Of a stretch of DNA of 39,773 nucleotides, positions 1 to 11,648 are shown in pieces. This DNA is from Chromera velia. Its lineage: Eukaryota; Sar; Chromeraceae. The notes under the pieces were generated by a model. It was not told the origin of the DNA. It saw nothing but the letters and a program-made list of their open reading frames with translations, and did not search any database. Each line of letters starts with the position of its first letter. Within the stretch, counting starts at the first letter, position 1. A program made the position numbers and the translations under genes. The stretch spans positions 216,036-255,808 of the forward strand of contig JAHBMJ010004061.1 of assembly GCA_018398765.1 (NCBI GenBank), in the 5' to 3' direction.

Positions 1-17
1 GGGGGGGGGGGGGGGGG
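1..17. repeat. poly(G) run at the left edge
   Basis: Seventeen G residues open the window. The right edge ends in 13 C and the internal N gap is also flanked by C runs, so this is probably where sequencing or assembly stopped rather than a biological end. Confidence 0.9.
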
Positions 18-27
18 ATCATCGACT

Positions 28-380
28 GTGCAACACATGAACTCACGAACAACAGTCAAACAACACTTGTTGCGCGTCTGGACTCTGGATAAAGAAGCAG
101 AAGCTTTGAAGAAAGATCTAAATGACCGGCTTCGGCCAGCCCTTCTTGACAAGTTTTACCTCCTTTCTAGGACGATAACAGAAGAGGGGGGAAAATGCTG
201 TAAAAGAAGCTGAATGACGGCACGCTTGAGGTGGAAGATGAAGAGTTACTGTACCACTCGCTGAGAGAGGCAAAACAAAACCTGTGTCTCTCGAACACTA
301 AGAAAATCTCATGGAGTATCTCTACCGCTCCCTTCACAGCAACTCCCACCCATCTCCCACCCCTACCAGTCTGCTGCAAT
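28..380 (+). other. Possible 5' exon fragment(s) of the upstream hypothetical gene
   Basis: Positions 28-213 read as a charged, leucine-spaced helix (KEAEALKKDLNDRLRPALLD near the middle). A second frame, from about 209 to 380, continues in similar style (NDGTLEVEDEELLYHSLREAK). The two frames are separated by a G6/A4 run and stops, so this is two short exons, a frameshifted exon or chance. No splice sites decide the matter and no family is recognised. The style resembles the acidic, helical protein encoded at 3.3-4.9 kb, so a shared gene is possible but unproven. Confidence 0.15.
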
Positions 381-2095
381 TAGACGTTCTCCCACAAAAC
401 GCATGAACAGCGCCGAGGAATGAAGACAGAGGGAGGCGAACAGACTGCATTCGGACTTAGCAGAACAACCAGGTAAGGCGCCTTTCTTTTTCATCTCCCT
501 TTCTACCTCGCTTCGTATACTCCAGACTGAGATTGTTTGATCTTTTGCGCTTCCTTTTGCTTCAATGACCTAATCCAATACAACAGTCCTAACCACTTGC
601 GCTCGCCAGTCATATCGATCGAGAATTCAACTCTCAGTCAGTTTTTCCAACTTGCCTCTTCATTCTTTCGATAAACAATCATACAGAATCTGTCTGACTG
701 CGTGGATTGCGTGTTGCCCGCCCGCTTTTCTCATGCGACTCTCCCTTGTAGGTGGAGTTGCCTTCTCACTTCTTGCAGTCCCAGAATTGTCTCTCATATG
801 CGTCTCCCCAGCATGTCTGGACGTTTCGCACACCTACCATTCAACAGTTCTCCCCATCTTCTTGTCCCCCTCCACGGTTATCTGCAGGTCATGCGACTCT
901 CCCGGGTTAAGACGAAAGCAAGCGGCAGACGTGAGCAGGGTAAGCACATACATTAAACAAACAAACAGTCAAACACAGAGTATCGATCGTTGCACTCCTG
1001 CGCGTGTACTGCTGGGTGAGGGAGGGCATGAAATCAACAGATCTTCTGAACGGCAGTCGCAAACTCATCAAGCGCTGGTTTTTCCGTCTGCATGAGCGTA
1101 ACGGTTTCTGTTTTACCACCAGAGTCAGCATAGATCCTGTCTATGCATTTCTTTTTCTGTCTATTTGGTCTTTGTCTCCCAATTTGTCTTCAGATCTGTC
1201 TCTTCCACAGTCCATAGGAAAGAAGAAAGGAGAAGAGAAAGACCGTCCGTCCATCTATCCATCCATCCATCCATCCATCCATCCATCGATCCATCCAATG
1301 GCATCCATCCATCCATCCATCCATTCTCTTTTTTGATTGTCTGTCCATAATCTCTCTGTATCTCCACCGGTCTCCTCATCTCTCTGCGTAAGTCAAACAA
1401 ACGCCACACCAGGGCAAGACCGACCACCTGGATTAAAGGTTGACTAATTGAACTAAAAGAAAAAAAAAAAAGCAGAAAGACAATCAGTCGTAATGAGTGT
1501 GTCGGCATCTCCTGAAGAAGATAAAAACTAGAGACAGACTGAGTTTCTCACTCTCAGACTGACGTCTATCGGTGTCGCTGACACTGTTCATTATGTATGT
1601 TACAGTAGTGCTTTTAAATCTGTCAATGCAAGAGGTCTCTTCAAATCTAGGAGCAGCAGAACCGTCCGCATGGTGTGCTGGATCACGTCAGTAGCATCTT
1701 TTATTAATCTCCTTTCTCTCTTGTGTTTTTGCCATTCTCTCAACAGTTACTCTCCCTCAAGGAGCGCCCCAGATTAAGGAGAGCCTATGTAGAGTCCCTC
1801 TTCCTCACTTCCTTTTCCTCTGTTTTTGTAAGCTAGTCCCGTAAACATCGAACTTGTGGTATGTGTTTTTTCTTTCTCACATGCTGAGCCGCAAAATAGC
1901 GGGAAGACAACGAAGACCTTTTTCCACAGAAAAACTTTAGACGCTTGAGCTCTAGCTATGAAACTCCTTTAATTCCTTGCCCTTGCGTCCAGTGTTTTGT
2001 TCGAAACTCAAAACTAGCTGTTATTCATTGTTTGTCGTCTCCCTTCATTTGGCTTAAAGTTTTCATTCCCTTCCTTTCGTCCCTTTCATTTGCAG
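381..2095. other. Stretch without supported genes
   Basis: I see no convincing exon here. It is pyrimidine-rich in the style of the local introns, with a CCAT tetranucleotide array at about 1255-1323. Open frames at 652-1095 and 1004-1336 have no coding character. It may be intron or untranslated sequence of the gene that continues at 2096. Confidence 0.4.
1255..1323. repeat. (CCAT)n tetranucleotide array, interrupted
   Basis: Tandem ATCC/CCAT units with one short interruption (CGATCC...AATGGC) in the middle. Confidence 0.9.
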
Positions 2096-2747
2096 CTGCT
2101 TGCAGACCAGGAGGAGGGAGACGAAAGCTTGCAGACTCGGCCTGGCAGTGCAGCTAGAGACCTTCGACCTGAAAAAAGCCATGGGAAGTTTCCCAATCGA
2201 CCCCCCCCCCTCTAACAGCAACGATGATCCCTCTTTGTCCTCATTCTCGAGCTCTAATAGCTTACAGACGGCAGCGGCAGCAGTTACTATAGTGGGGAGC
2301 GCCGACGGGGGCGATGAGCATCGGCAAGCACAGGGCCCGCAAAACACCGATGTCATTAACCTGCTGTAGGAAGCCGAACCAGATATGCAGCAAGCTATCT
2401 TCGCACCTTCGAAAGCCCCCCGACCGCTGCCGAGACGGCAGCTCAGGCACCCTCTCCAGCTGCTGCCGCTGCGGGGCCTCTGGGGTGGGTGGGAGGTGCT
2501 GTGTCCGGCGTCACTGTGGAGTCCGATGGAGAGGGACAAAGAGATAGGTAAGGCTCCTCCCCCTCCTAGTACCCAACCCGAGCCCTCGTTGGCCCCGCTG
2601 ACAGGTAGAGCAGTACCAATGGAGGACGTGGACTCTGACGGCGAAGTTGAGCCATCTTTTTCTTCAACAATGAAGAGATCGCGCCCAGAAGAACGCCCCA
2701 GTGGACCAGGAAAGAACAGGACAAGTGGAAACCCCTCGAGTCCCAAG
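2096..2747 (+). other. Probable coding segment with an unresolved frame (upstream part of the 3.3-5.7 kb gene)
   Basis: A TTTGCAG acceptor at 2089-2095 opens a hydrophilic reading frame (LLADQEEGDESLQTRPGS) that runs into a 10-C tract near 2202-2211. Coding character then jumps to the next frame (SNSNDDPSLSSFSSSN) until an in-frame TAG at 2367. It resumes in the first frame (TAAETAAQAPSPAAAAAG... VESDGEGQRD) up to a GTAAGG donor at 2548. From about 2605 a third piece (EDVDSDGEVEPSFSS, SRPEERPSGPGK) ends at 2747 before GTCCGT, in phase 0. That phase matches the exon beginning at 3317. The breaks next to C runs suggest base-call indels, but tiny introns or pseudogene decay are possible. No domain is recognised; the segment is Ser/Ala/acidic and probably disordered. 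Confidence 0.35.
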
Positions 2748-2814
2748 GTCCGTTGCGTGCGCCCTCTCTTGGCTTTGCCATGATGTCTGCATGCATGCAG
2801 ACATGACGGATTGG

Positions 2815-2952
2815 ATCCCATGCATGCACACAGGATCGACACATATACACAGACGAACACACACACATACAGGCATACACACACACATACACATACACAC
2901 ATACACACACACACACACACATACACACAGACACACACACACACACACAGTG

Positions 2953-2988
<36 letters not shown>

Positions 2989-3075
2989 ACACACACATAC
3001 ACACACATACATACACACACATACACACACACACACACATACACACCGTGTTACACACACACATACACACGCATG
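2815..3075. repeat. (CA)n microsatellite in the putative intron
   Basis: More than 200 nt of CA repeats with TA and GC interruptions, between the likely donor at 2748 and the acceptor at about 3313-3316. Long reading frames of alternating Thr-His or Cys-Val on either strand are artefacts of this repeat. Confidence 0.9.
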
Positions 3076-3316
3076 CATGCAGCATACATACAAAAATATA
3101 CGCACCTACACGCGCTTGCATACACATGTGCGCTTAATGATTAATCTTTTGTTTGTCGCGAGTCGATCTCTAGCATATAAACGCACGTCAGATGCTTTTA
3201 GAAGCAGGCAAGTCACTTTCTGTCTCCCTGCGTCTGTGTATGCCTATGTGTTCCTTTCATTTTTCATGCATGCATGCTTTTTCTCTTCAATCTATTGTTT
3301 CTTTCTTTCTCAGCAG

Positions 3317-5138
3317 ACGCGCTACAAGGAGGTGCAGCAGGCGAAGGACGGAGAAGAAGAGGGAGAGCGGACGGGTGAGCAAACGCTCACGAGAGGGGGT
3401 AGGAGCAGCAGCAGGAGCACGGACACAGACAAACTGAGCACGCAGCCAGAGACCCTCAGACAGAGGGCTTCCCCTCAGATGGAGACGCGCACACCCACCA
3501 AGCACTGGACGTTTCCGTCAGTCTTTTTTCACTTCTTTGTTTCTTTTCACTTCGGAATCCCCCTCTTCGTTTCATTCCATTAAGTGTGCTTTATTTTAGT
3601 GCTCTTGCCCTCTCTTCATTCGTCCCCTTGTATTTTTGCTCTTTATCTTCACATGCATTCCGCACCGCTCGTGAACGTTCCTTTCCTTTGATTTTTTGCC
3701 TTAGAGGGGCCTCCGTACAATCATTTTCTAAGTTCGTTGTATCTCTAATATGTTCTCTCCCCCCCCCTCCTTACAACTAGTTCTCTTCTTAGCTTTCATT
3801 TATCACTAGGTCCCGATTACAATGCTCCGTCATGTGAAATTTTCGCCCATTTCCGCTTCCTCCGTCTCACTTTCTTTTTTTTGCAGACACGAGCGGGACT
3901 GCATGACCCACTCCAGATGGCGACTGAACCTCCCGCCCCCTCCACCCGAAGAGGAAGAGCCCTTTGAGCCAGGGCCCGGGGAGGATCTGCAGCAGAAGCT
4001 GAGAGAGGACCTCTACGCCGCTGCTACCAGGGCCATCCTGCCGTTCGGTAGGAGAAAGGCCATGGGCGTTGTCCAACAGGCGTTCAATGCGGTGGACGCT
4101 CATCTGAGCAGAACACAGTTCGGCAGGTTTAGGTTTCATAAGCTGTACGCTTCTGTGGACCGAATGCTGTTGGGGGAGGGGGAGACACTCGGGGGAGAGG
4201 GAGAAGTGGAAGAGGAAGACGACGAGAGCGCGGCGTCGGGAAGTGCGGGTGGGGAGGAAGAAGAGGAAGCGGCAGAGGAAATCTTAGGAGTGCCCTCCGA
4301 CTCCTTTTTGGTTCGGCTTGCGATGTATTTCTGGAGGGTGCTCTTCCTGCTGGGTGCCTCCGTGTTAATTTATCCTTATGTGGTCAGTTTGTTGCAATGT
4401 TTTTCCGAAGGTAGTAAGCGCTTCCCCATGGCTCCCACTTCTTTTTTTCACTTGATTGTTTTTCATTGCATTTCTTTTCATCCTTCAGTTTCTCAAATCA
4501 GTTGATCCCCTTATGGCCGCTGCTTGTTTCTTGAACGCATTGATCCACCTGCTTGCTTAATAATTATCTGTCTGATCGTGTAACACCTCGCCCATGCACA
4601 CGTCGTGGCGTTGCAATATGATGTTTGGCCCTCGATCGATCGATCATTGAATCCTTCGATCCTGCTGCAGGTCCGGCCCGTGGTGGATTTGGTCTCCCCC
4701 TTGTGGCTGGTGAACGTTAAGAGGGCGTCTACACGGATTTTGGACGTCCTTGTTCAGCAGAAGAGGAGTGTGACCGAGGCGAGGGACGGCCTGGAGAGGG
4801 AGGCAGCTGAGTATGTCGAGGACGAGGTGGTGACTCCGTTGCTGGAAGAGAAGCGAGCACTTTCCTGGCTGCCAGTGGGCTTTGGGTGTCTTGCAAGACT
4901 GAGTGAGTCCCCTCACTTTACAATTTTATCTCCTTTCTCTCTCTTTCTCTTTCTCCTCCCCCCTCCCCCCTCTCTCTCTTTCCCTCTCTCCCTTTCTCTC
5001 TTTATCTCTTTCTCTCTCTGTCTGTCTGTCTGTCTGTCTATCTGTCTGTCTCTCTCTCTCTCTCTTTTTCTCTCTCTCTCCCCTCTCTCTCTCTCCTTTT
5101 CTCTTTCCCTTTCTCTCTCTCTCCCCTCTCTTTCTCTC

Positions 5139-5187
<49 letters not shown>

Positions 5188-5313
5188 CTCTGTCTCGCGC
5201 TTTCTCTCTTGGTCTATGCCTATCTCTCTCTCTCTTTCTTTCTTCCCACCCCCTCTCCCCCCTTCTCCCTGTCTGTGTCTCTCTGTCTGTGTCTCTCTGC
5301 CTGTGTCTCTCTG

Positions 5314-5347
<34 letters not shown>

Positions 5348-5361
5348 ACTCTTGCTGTGGA

Positions 5362-5393
<32 letters not shown>

Positions 5394-5721
5394 TGCGTGC
5401 GTTCATGCGTGCTCACTTTTTCACTCTCTCTCTCTCTTCATTCATCTCTCTCTTTCTTCCCTTTTTTCCCTCTCCCTCTGTCTCTGTTCACCTCGTATCT
5501 TGGTGAGTCGATCAGTCAGCCAGTGTGCCATTGAAACTTCCCATGGCATTGCCTGAAGGATTATTCTGCAATTATACAATTGATTCATCAGGCAGACCTG
5601 AGTCGAAATTTCCCCCGCCCCCCCTGGGGCCTTTTTTTCGAACCTCCCATACAAGTGCACAGTGTTCCTTTTTGTTTTGCTTGCAGAGACAGGTGGCCAT
5701 CTGGATGGGTTTGCATTCTGA
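3317..5721 (+). CDS. Hypothetical acidic protein with one hydrophobic segment (partial model, four exons)
   Basis: Model: 3317-3510, 3887-4382, 4671-4902, 5687-5721. Junctions are GT...AG (GTTTCC, GTCAGT, GTGAGT donors; TTGCAG, TGCAG, TTGCAG acceptors), and the four pieces total 957 nt with the phases agreeing. The product as modelled is 318 residues; more sequence is likely upstream. It holds a Ser/Thr-rich start, a proline run followed by acidic residues, a helical stretch (QQAFNAVDAHLSRTQFGRF), a Glu/Asp-rich segment, and near residues 203-230 a hydrophobic stretch (VRLAMYFWRVLFLLGASVL) that could be a membrane anchor. A charged helical exon follows. The last exon is the weakest point: the canonical acceptor gives an early stop at 5721, whereas another frame stays open to 5875 (Gly/Gln/Glu-rich repeats). 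I do not recognise the family. Confidence 0.45.
4960..5400. repeat. (CT)n then (GT)n microsatellite in an intron
   Basis: About 380 nt of CT repeats with TTT, CCC and GTCT interruptions, followed by GT repeats at about 5362-5395. It lies within the intron 4903-5686. Long Leu-Ser or Arg-Glu frames on the two strands come from this repeat. Confidence 0.9.
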
Positions 5722-5879
5722 AAGCGGGAATCAGGGTCACGCTGAGGGCACAGAGGGTCATGCTGAGGGTGCACAGGGTCAGGAAGGGGATCAAGCACCC
5801 CAAGAGGGGGTTAAAGAGTCGCTCCGACTGGTGGAGGTCGCCACGCTGCCAGTCGACGTTGCGAAAAATGATTAGGGAG

Positions 5880-7927
5880 ACATGGAGGCTTCCATGCTTC
5901 GAACCTGGGACGACGGGCAGCTTGCGGAGGCAATCAAGTTTACCTTAAGCAAGAAACCCGACTGCCCGCCCGACATACCAGATGGCGAAGCGGAGTGCCA
6001 AGAGTGGGGATTCGAGACCTAGAGGGCCATTACAGACGCTTTTGAGGCTGAAGACGCCATGTATGTTGGGAGAGGGAGAAAGATAGAGGAGAAAAAGAGG
6101 TGGAGAGCTGTCTTGTCGGCTTAGTCTGGTTATGGTTGCGGTCATCGGCAGTCCTAGGTCGCAGTCAGTCGATCTCGAAGCTGCAGAATGTATGGGATGA
6201 AGGCGATCTAAAAGTGTTATTAGAAGTAGGAACTACAAATAAGGAGGAATTTGTGATTCACCTACTATAAAAATAAAAGTACACAAATGAAAGCCGGCAA
6301 CAGAGTGAAGGAACTTGAAATCAATTTATGATCCTGGATGACTGACCACCATGGGTAGTTATTCGTCGCTTGCTTGTTACTTGCTTACTTACTTGGTATA
6401 GCTTAGTATGATAGGTATGAGTAATTCAGTTGCTGCTACTTGTTTTAAACTTTTAATCTATGAACTATAGTATTTTAAATAATAATGCTTGCCTGGCGAT
6501 TAGGGACTCGAGGGGATGGGGGGGGGAATTAAGGGCTGTGGGGTGCTGTGGTGTGAGACATGAGTCCCAGATCACAGATACGCACACAATTAATTCGAAG
6601 AGCCTATCCCCTGTGTATAGTGAATAGAGAAGTGATAACTCGGAATAAGCCATGAGTTTGTGTTGCCGAATTCAAAATTGTCCAAAAAATTGTCAGATTG
6701 CGCCTGTAAAACCTTTCCTCGGCCGATTACACTGTATGACAATTGCCTCAGAATACCTCAGAGGCTCAGTAGCCAGCTCCAACTAGCGCTCTTATTGAGT
6801 ATTTAATGGTGACTTTGATCTAGACTTAAACTTATATACACTATGAGTTCATTACGGTGTTAAATATTCTATATGTATGGCATACAACTTTTTAAAAAAT
6901 GATTTTAAGTTATTATAATTCTAGTGGCTTATGCTAAGGTTTGTATGTGTGTGCTCGATTTTCAGATCACATCCATTCCCGGCGGCTAGATTCCCGGACA
7001 CCTACGTTCAATAAATGATTACCGAGACGATTATATTGTTAACTAATACTCAGACAAATAATATACAAGATTGATACTCAGTCTGAGTCAGTCACAGAAA
7101 CCTTAGTTTATAAAGTATTGATTGATGATACTCAATTAATGATGATGCTAGATTGCCTAGACATAGTAGTCTGACGTACAAAGGTCACGGCAGGCCAATG
7201 TAAACCATGCAATAGATTGAACAAAATCTGAAAAGCAAATCTGAATCTTTATATGAATCCAATCTAGTCTAGAATCTAGTATTGTGAAATTGCTTATCTT
7301 GCCTTCGCATGCCAGGCTGCGCGAGCTTCCACATAAACAACCGAAGTTGCCGTGAAGGATGTTTAGAAGCATGCTAGGAAGCATGACTTTGCCATCTTCA
7401 GAATACAATGGAGCTCAGGTCAGAAATGGCTGACAACAATGTGGAAATGCAATCAAATGCAAAGGAAATTAGATAGAATCTTCGCTGAGGCTGTCTGACT
7501 GCATGAGACGAAGAAGGTCCCTTGAAGTTGCCTGAAAGTGCCACCCGGGGTCATGAACACAGAAATGAATTAATTAAAAACAAAACTGCACTGCGAGATT
7601 CATTCCTCGACCAGTTCATTGGGGGGTGGAGCATGGGAGTGTTTTGCTGCTGCATTCACTCACAAATGAGCGAACCACGCATTCCTTTCCGAAATCAATC
7701 GGGAGTTCCCCCCTTGTCCATCTGTCTATTTTTCAGCCTGTCTCTCTGCATGCCCACGTCCGATGAAACCCACGTTTTCCCGTGTAAAGACAACGGAGAA
7801 AAGGAAGCGCAATCTACTGTGCATGCCTGACTGTGGGTAGGTCCGTTCATCCACGGCCGTCCTTCTGCGCGACCCTCACCGTTCCACTGCACTTTAAATT
7901 TCTGCCTGTGCCCCCGCCCGCCTACTC
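5880..7927. other. AT-rich intergenic stretch
   Basis: I see no gene. Base composition shifts to AT-rich from about 6170 to 7480, unlike the genic flanks, and all frames are short. It separates the 3' end of the upstream plus-strand gene from the 3' end of the minus-strand hydroxylase gene (tail to tail). It may hold decayed transposon sequence, but I found no terminal repeats. Confidence 0.5.
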
Positions 7928-10869
7928 TCAATGCGCCCGACTGCGCACCTCCCTCTCGCAGTCCCCAGCTGCACAAACGAGTTTGCCTTCCAACTCTGAA
8001 GACGCGGATGCTTTTCCTTTTCTTTTTTTCCACACCCTCCTGATGTCTCCTGCCCTCTTCTCTTCAGGGAACAGACCAAACAAATTGTCCAAATAGCAGA
8101 AGAACTGCTGGAAGTACCCTGTACCCAGAATGTGGTGCAACTCATGCTTTTCGGGGCCCGCCATTACTCCCTCAGGGAGGATCCGGTGAAGGGCCCATGG
8201 GAAGTCGTAGCCGCTGTGAATCTCTGTTAGAAGAAAGGTGATGGCCGCATCATGCAAAAGCCGTGCGAGAGGGTGCAGCCGGAGAAGGTTCAGGGCCAAG
8301 ATGTTGGCACCTACCTGCACACGTACACACGGACATCTTTTGATACAGTCACAAACAAACAAGTTCCAACGCCTTCAGACAGGCCGGTCCTTTGTGTCCG
8401 TCGGCAATTACTCAATTCTTTCCCTTTCGCCTAATCTTCGTTTCTGACATGGGCCAACAAGAGGCAGAGGCCGAGCCAGCAAACAGTCTGTGCGTTTTGG
8501 TGGGCTCTCTGTGTTTCCTCCTTCGTTTGCCGAATACACCTTTCTTCTTGTCTGCTCCATCTTCTTCTTCTTTTGCTGTTTCTTTTCTCCCTTCGTCTGA
8601 AAGATCCCCCCTTCGCTTCGCCCGAAAATGCACCGTAAACACACACACCCCTCTGAGGGTGAGTGACTTTGACAGCTCTCAATGCACAGATAGAAGAGGA
8701 AATTGGTGTCTTCTCGGTATGTTTACTAAGCGAGTTGAGGTCCATGAGCTCGCTCACAACCACTGCGCGATCGCGACCAGAAAATGAGACCGAGAGAGAG
8801 AGTTTGTGCAGAGAGAACAGATACAGGAGGAGAAGCTGTAAGTCAAGGTACAGGGGGCAAAGGGAGAGGAGGGCAACAGGCAGACGGAGAGGCAATTCGA
8901 AAAATGGCGAGCCAACCAGGCATGCAGGTAGTTAGAGAGACGGACAGACCTGCAGAGCCCCGTCCAGGAACGACAGTCTGACCACTTCCGACGCCTTCAT
9001 CCTTCCTTCCTGGTGGTGCCTCCTGTGGATTCCCTGGAAGAGAGGAATTTTGTGAAATCCCAGGTGCACGACTGAAAGAAAGGAAAGGAAGGAAGCAGCA
9101 AGGCAGACACGGAGAAGGAGGGAGGCAAACAGACGGCTTGACAGGTGAGGGGGTGGGCCTTCCAGAGGAAAGCGAACTGGGGCTTTGAGGCACCACTCTG
9201 CTCTGCCCCGAAGTGCATTGAAACGCGACGATCGATCATCGAGCGGTGATGGAAAAAACAAAATTAAACCAGCTGCGAGAAAGAAGTCGTAACAGCATAT
9301 CGCTTCTTTTTTTTCAAATCGGGGGACACTTCTTTTGTCGTAATCTTTTTCGGACCCGTGCACCCCAATACTATCTCCAGTGGTACGTAATTCTGTCCGA
9401 CCGCAAATAAATTACACTATCGAGGAGCAGCATCTCCTCATTCTTAATGAAACCAATTTCAGCAGGATCCATCTTTTCGGATTGGAGTAGGATCGAGAAA
9501 GAGGGAGATAGAAAGGGAAAGAAAGGGGCAGAGAGAGAGAGAGAGAGAGAGAGAGGGAAAGAAAGGGAGGGAGAGAGGGAGGGAGAAAAAAAAACAAGGA
9601 GAGAGCTGTGACTGGGTCCAGAGAGACCTACAGAAGAATAGGAGGTCATAGAGCCACAGAGAGGCGGCCACACTTCCCAGGAGACCGAAGAAGGAGGGCC
9701 CTCTCTCGGGTAATCGTCGTCGTGGGAACAGAACGTCAAAGGCCAGCAGAGGAACCTGCTCGTTCGAACAGCGGGTCCATCCATAGATGCATATTATTAT
9801 ATACACACATGCATGCAGGTGATCACACATGCACCTATCAACGCATGGAAAGGAAAGAGGATCCAGCCGATGAAATGAAAGCATGCGAATCAGTTGAACC
9901 GCAACTCACCTAGAAGATCCAAAACTGCAAGGCAGAAAGAAACCCGTCCACCGATGACAAGGTGCACACATTCATGAACATGACGAAAGAAAGCGAGACC
10001 TATTTGGCTGCTTATTCAGGGCACCCGTCTTCTTGCACCTCCGCCCTCTGCCCTCCTTCTCTGTTCCAATTCTGCCTTATTTCCCTTCTCTTGTGAAACC
10101 CCCTTCGTGCTCCCTGTACACATGCACGAACATTCGCTCATTCACCCCTCTCCTTCCTTCAATCAGGCACCGCCAGCAGGAAAAGAGGAGAAACTGAGAA
10201 AGAAGAAACCGACTGACAATGTATCCGACCACAGCCAGAACACCGTGGGGATCCTGAGTCTTGATCAAGAACCCCTCCTTCACAGGGTCGTCCCTCTGAT
10301 TATATCGAAACCGCCAGAGAAAAGGACAGTAGAGGTCGAAGAAGCTGCATGCACTCAGGTTGAGTGAAAATTAGAGCAGATGAAGAAGAAGCAAACGGAC
10401 GGACTGATGGGGGGCATGTAGGAAGGACCCCACACAAGGGCAGAACGAGAAAGAAGGCTTCAGTATCTGCATGGCATGCACACAAGAGCGAGCCCTGCAT
10501 GGTCCAGCTGTGAATGCATGTCTTGACTATGCAATAGGTCACCCATCTGCCCACCCACGAATCCGCAACAGCTTTTCTGGACCGTCTACCTCCCGCCCAA
10601 TCTCTGCCCCCGTCTCCTTCACTGTCGGTATCTTGGCAAGGAACTAACCGGAAAAGATTCACCCAAAAGAAGAACACCACGGTCGAAAAAAGAGGTTCGC
10701 AGCTGTCGTGTTTTATCCAAGGTTGTCTTCTCAAGGAGCCCCAGAAGCTGTCCAAAAGGTCATCCAAACGCTGACGGTGGAGAAAACACGTGACAAGGAC
10801 GACGAGAACCACCAAACGAGAGCTGAGCTGCAAGGCAGCAAAGTCTCTGCGACAGTATGGAAATACCAT
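7928..10869 (-). CDS. Fatty acid hydroxylase / sterol desaturase superfamily protein (cholesterol 25-hydroxylase-like), 326 aa
   Basis: Minus-strand exons in order: 10869-10649, 10344-10218, 9755-9632, 9071-8950, 8314-7928. Donors are GTTAGT, GTCAGT, GTAGGT, GTCTGT; all acceptors are AG; phases 2, 0, 1, 0 agree and the sum is 981 nt. The family is a di-iron, membrane-embedded ER oxygenase acting on sterols or acyl lipids. Ligands are visible: HLGFH at residues 160-164, HRRHH at 173-177, His231 in HSGYDFPW, and HELHH at 255-259. Hydrophobic helices lie near residues 16-30, 60-75, 108-126 and 140-159. The order of the N-terminal helix, the FRYN segment and the boxes follows animal CH25H. HSGYDFPW also occurs in C-4 methylsterol oxidases, so the substrate is not settled. 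The start is the only ATG in exon 1 preceding the first helix. The C-terminal 45 residues are hydrophilic and poorly conserved; a further intron there is possible. Confidence 0.85.
9529..9600. repeat. (GA)n purine tract in a hydroxylase intron
   Basis: A GA/GGGA/A-rich tract on the plus strand, which is the pyrimidine tract of the 9631-9072 intron on the coding minus strand. Confidence 0.8.
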
Positions 10870-11648
10870 CTTTCCTGCCCGTCAGCTCCAAACGGGCACC
10901 TTTGCCCTTGTCTCCAGCAGTCCGTCGACGCAATAGAATTGATTTCTGTCACTCCGATCAATCAGCGAAACCCTGCCGGATCATAAGCTTCGTGCGTACT
11001 TCGGGGGCGAACAGAGCACAACCAAATACATGCACTGCCACTGTCAGAATCTGTCAGAGGATGTCAGAGATCTGTCACGATCAATATATTAAATATACCA
11101 CGTGATGGTCTGTGAGAGAAGGCGACACATGTCGACACGCGGGGAACAACGGGGAACAACAACAACGGAATCGTTGCAAACTGAATCGGCCAGGCCGCCG
11201 CGCGGGCGGCGCCGGGGGCGCGGGCCGAAACCCGGCCCGCGACGCGCCGCGCGCGCGCGGTCGGACCCTGACGGCCCCGGGCCCCAAAAATCCAAAAAAA
11301 GCCGAAAAATTAATGCATGGGCGAGAAAAAAAACTCTTTTTGAGGTCTGACATGCACAGCAATCGATACGACTACCACATGACTACCACAAATCTTCGCA
11401 GGCAGCTCTGTGTTGCCTTGCACTTCTCACAGCAGTTCTCTCCCGATCGAGATTTCCCGAAGTCAGGTGTCGACGTATCGATTTCCGCTTCCCGCAGAGG
11501 AGGGTGCCAGCAGGACGTGATTTCGTAAGAAATGCATGGTCCCGAATAAGAGAGACGGGCCAAGGGGGTGAGGTGAAGTTAGACAGCTGCTGCCTTCGTT
11601 GCAGCAGTCGCTTCGTTCTATTTTTTCTTCCTGCTTCCGCGAGGAAAA
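10870..11648. promoter_or_regulatory. Divergent intergenic region between the hydroxylase and NCAP-D3 genes
   Basis: The two start codons face away from each other across 779 bp, so promoters of both genes should lie here. Visible features are a CACGTG palindrome near 11099, a run of TCTGTCA/ATGTCAGA motifs at 11040-11080, and a GC island at about 11188-11286. The island contains a hairpin (CGCGGGCCG, AAA, then its complement) near 11219-11241. No TATA box can be assigned with confidence. Confidence 0.4.
11188..11286. other. GC-extreme island with a hairpin
   Basis: About 100 bp of almost pure G/C, with GGCGGCGC, CGCGCGCGCG and CCCCGGGGCCCC-like palindromic strings, set in moderate-GC spacer. 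No reading frame or RNA family is recognised. Two similar islands occur at about 31475-31545 and 36076-36175. Confidence 0.6.

Noticed and set aside
2850..3075. Possible CRISPR-like or tandem-repeat coding array
   Set aside because: It is a simple dinucleotide repeat with no spacers; the genome is eukaryotic.
2063..3127. Minus-strand frame of 354 codons covering the 2.1-2.75 kb segment and the CA repeat
   Set aside because: Half is Cys/Val repeat from the CA microsatellite. The rest is Ser/Gly/Leu-rich without family signal, while the plus strand carries hydrophilic coding character with fitting splice sites.
4605..5534. Long Leu/Ser frame following the 4671 exon, and Arg/Glu frames on the opposite strand
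   Set aside because: Beyond 4902 it is CT microsatellite within an intron that begins with GTGAGT.
5875..5960. tRNA-like B box (GGTTCGAAGC on minus)
   Set aside because: The surrounding bases do not form a T stem or an acceptor stem, so no tRNA is supported. I found no other credible tRNA or rRNA in the window.
8408..8895. Minus-strand frames inside the 8949-8315 intron of the hydroxylase gene
   Set aside because: The flanking exons join in phase and continue the family pattern without them, so they are intronic.
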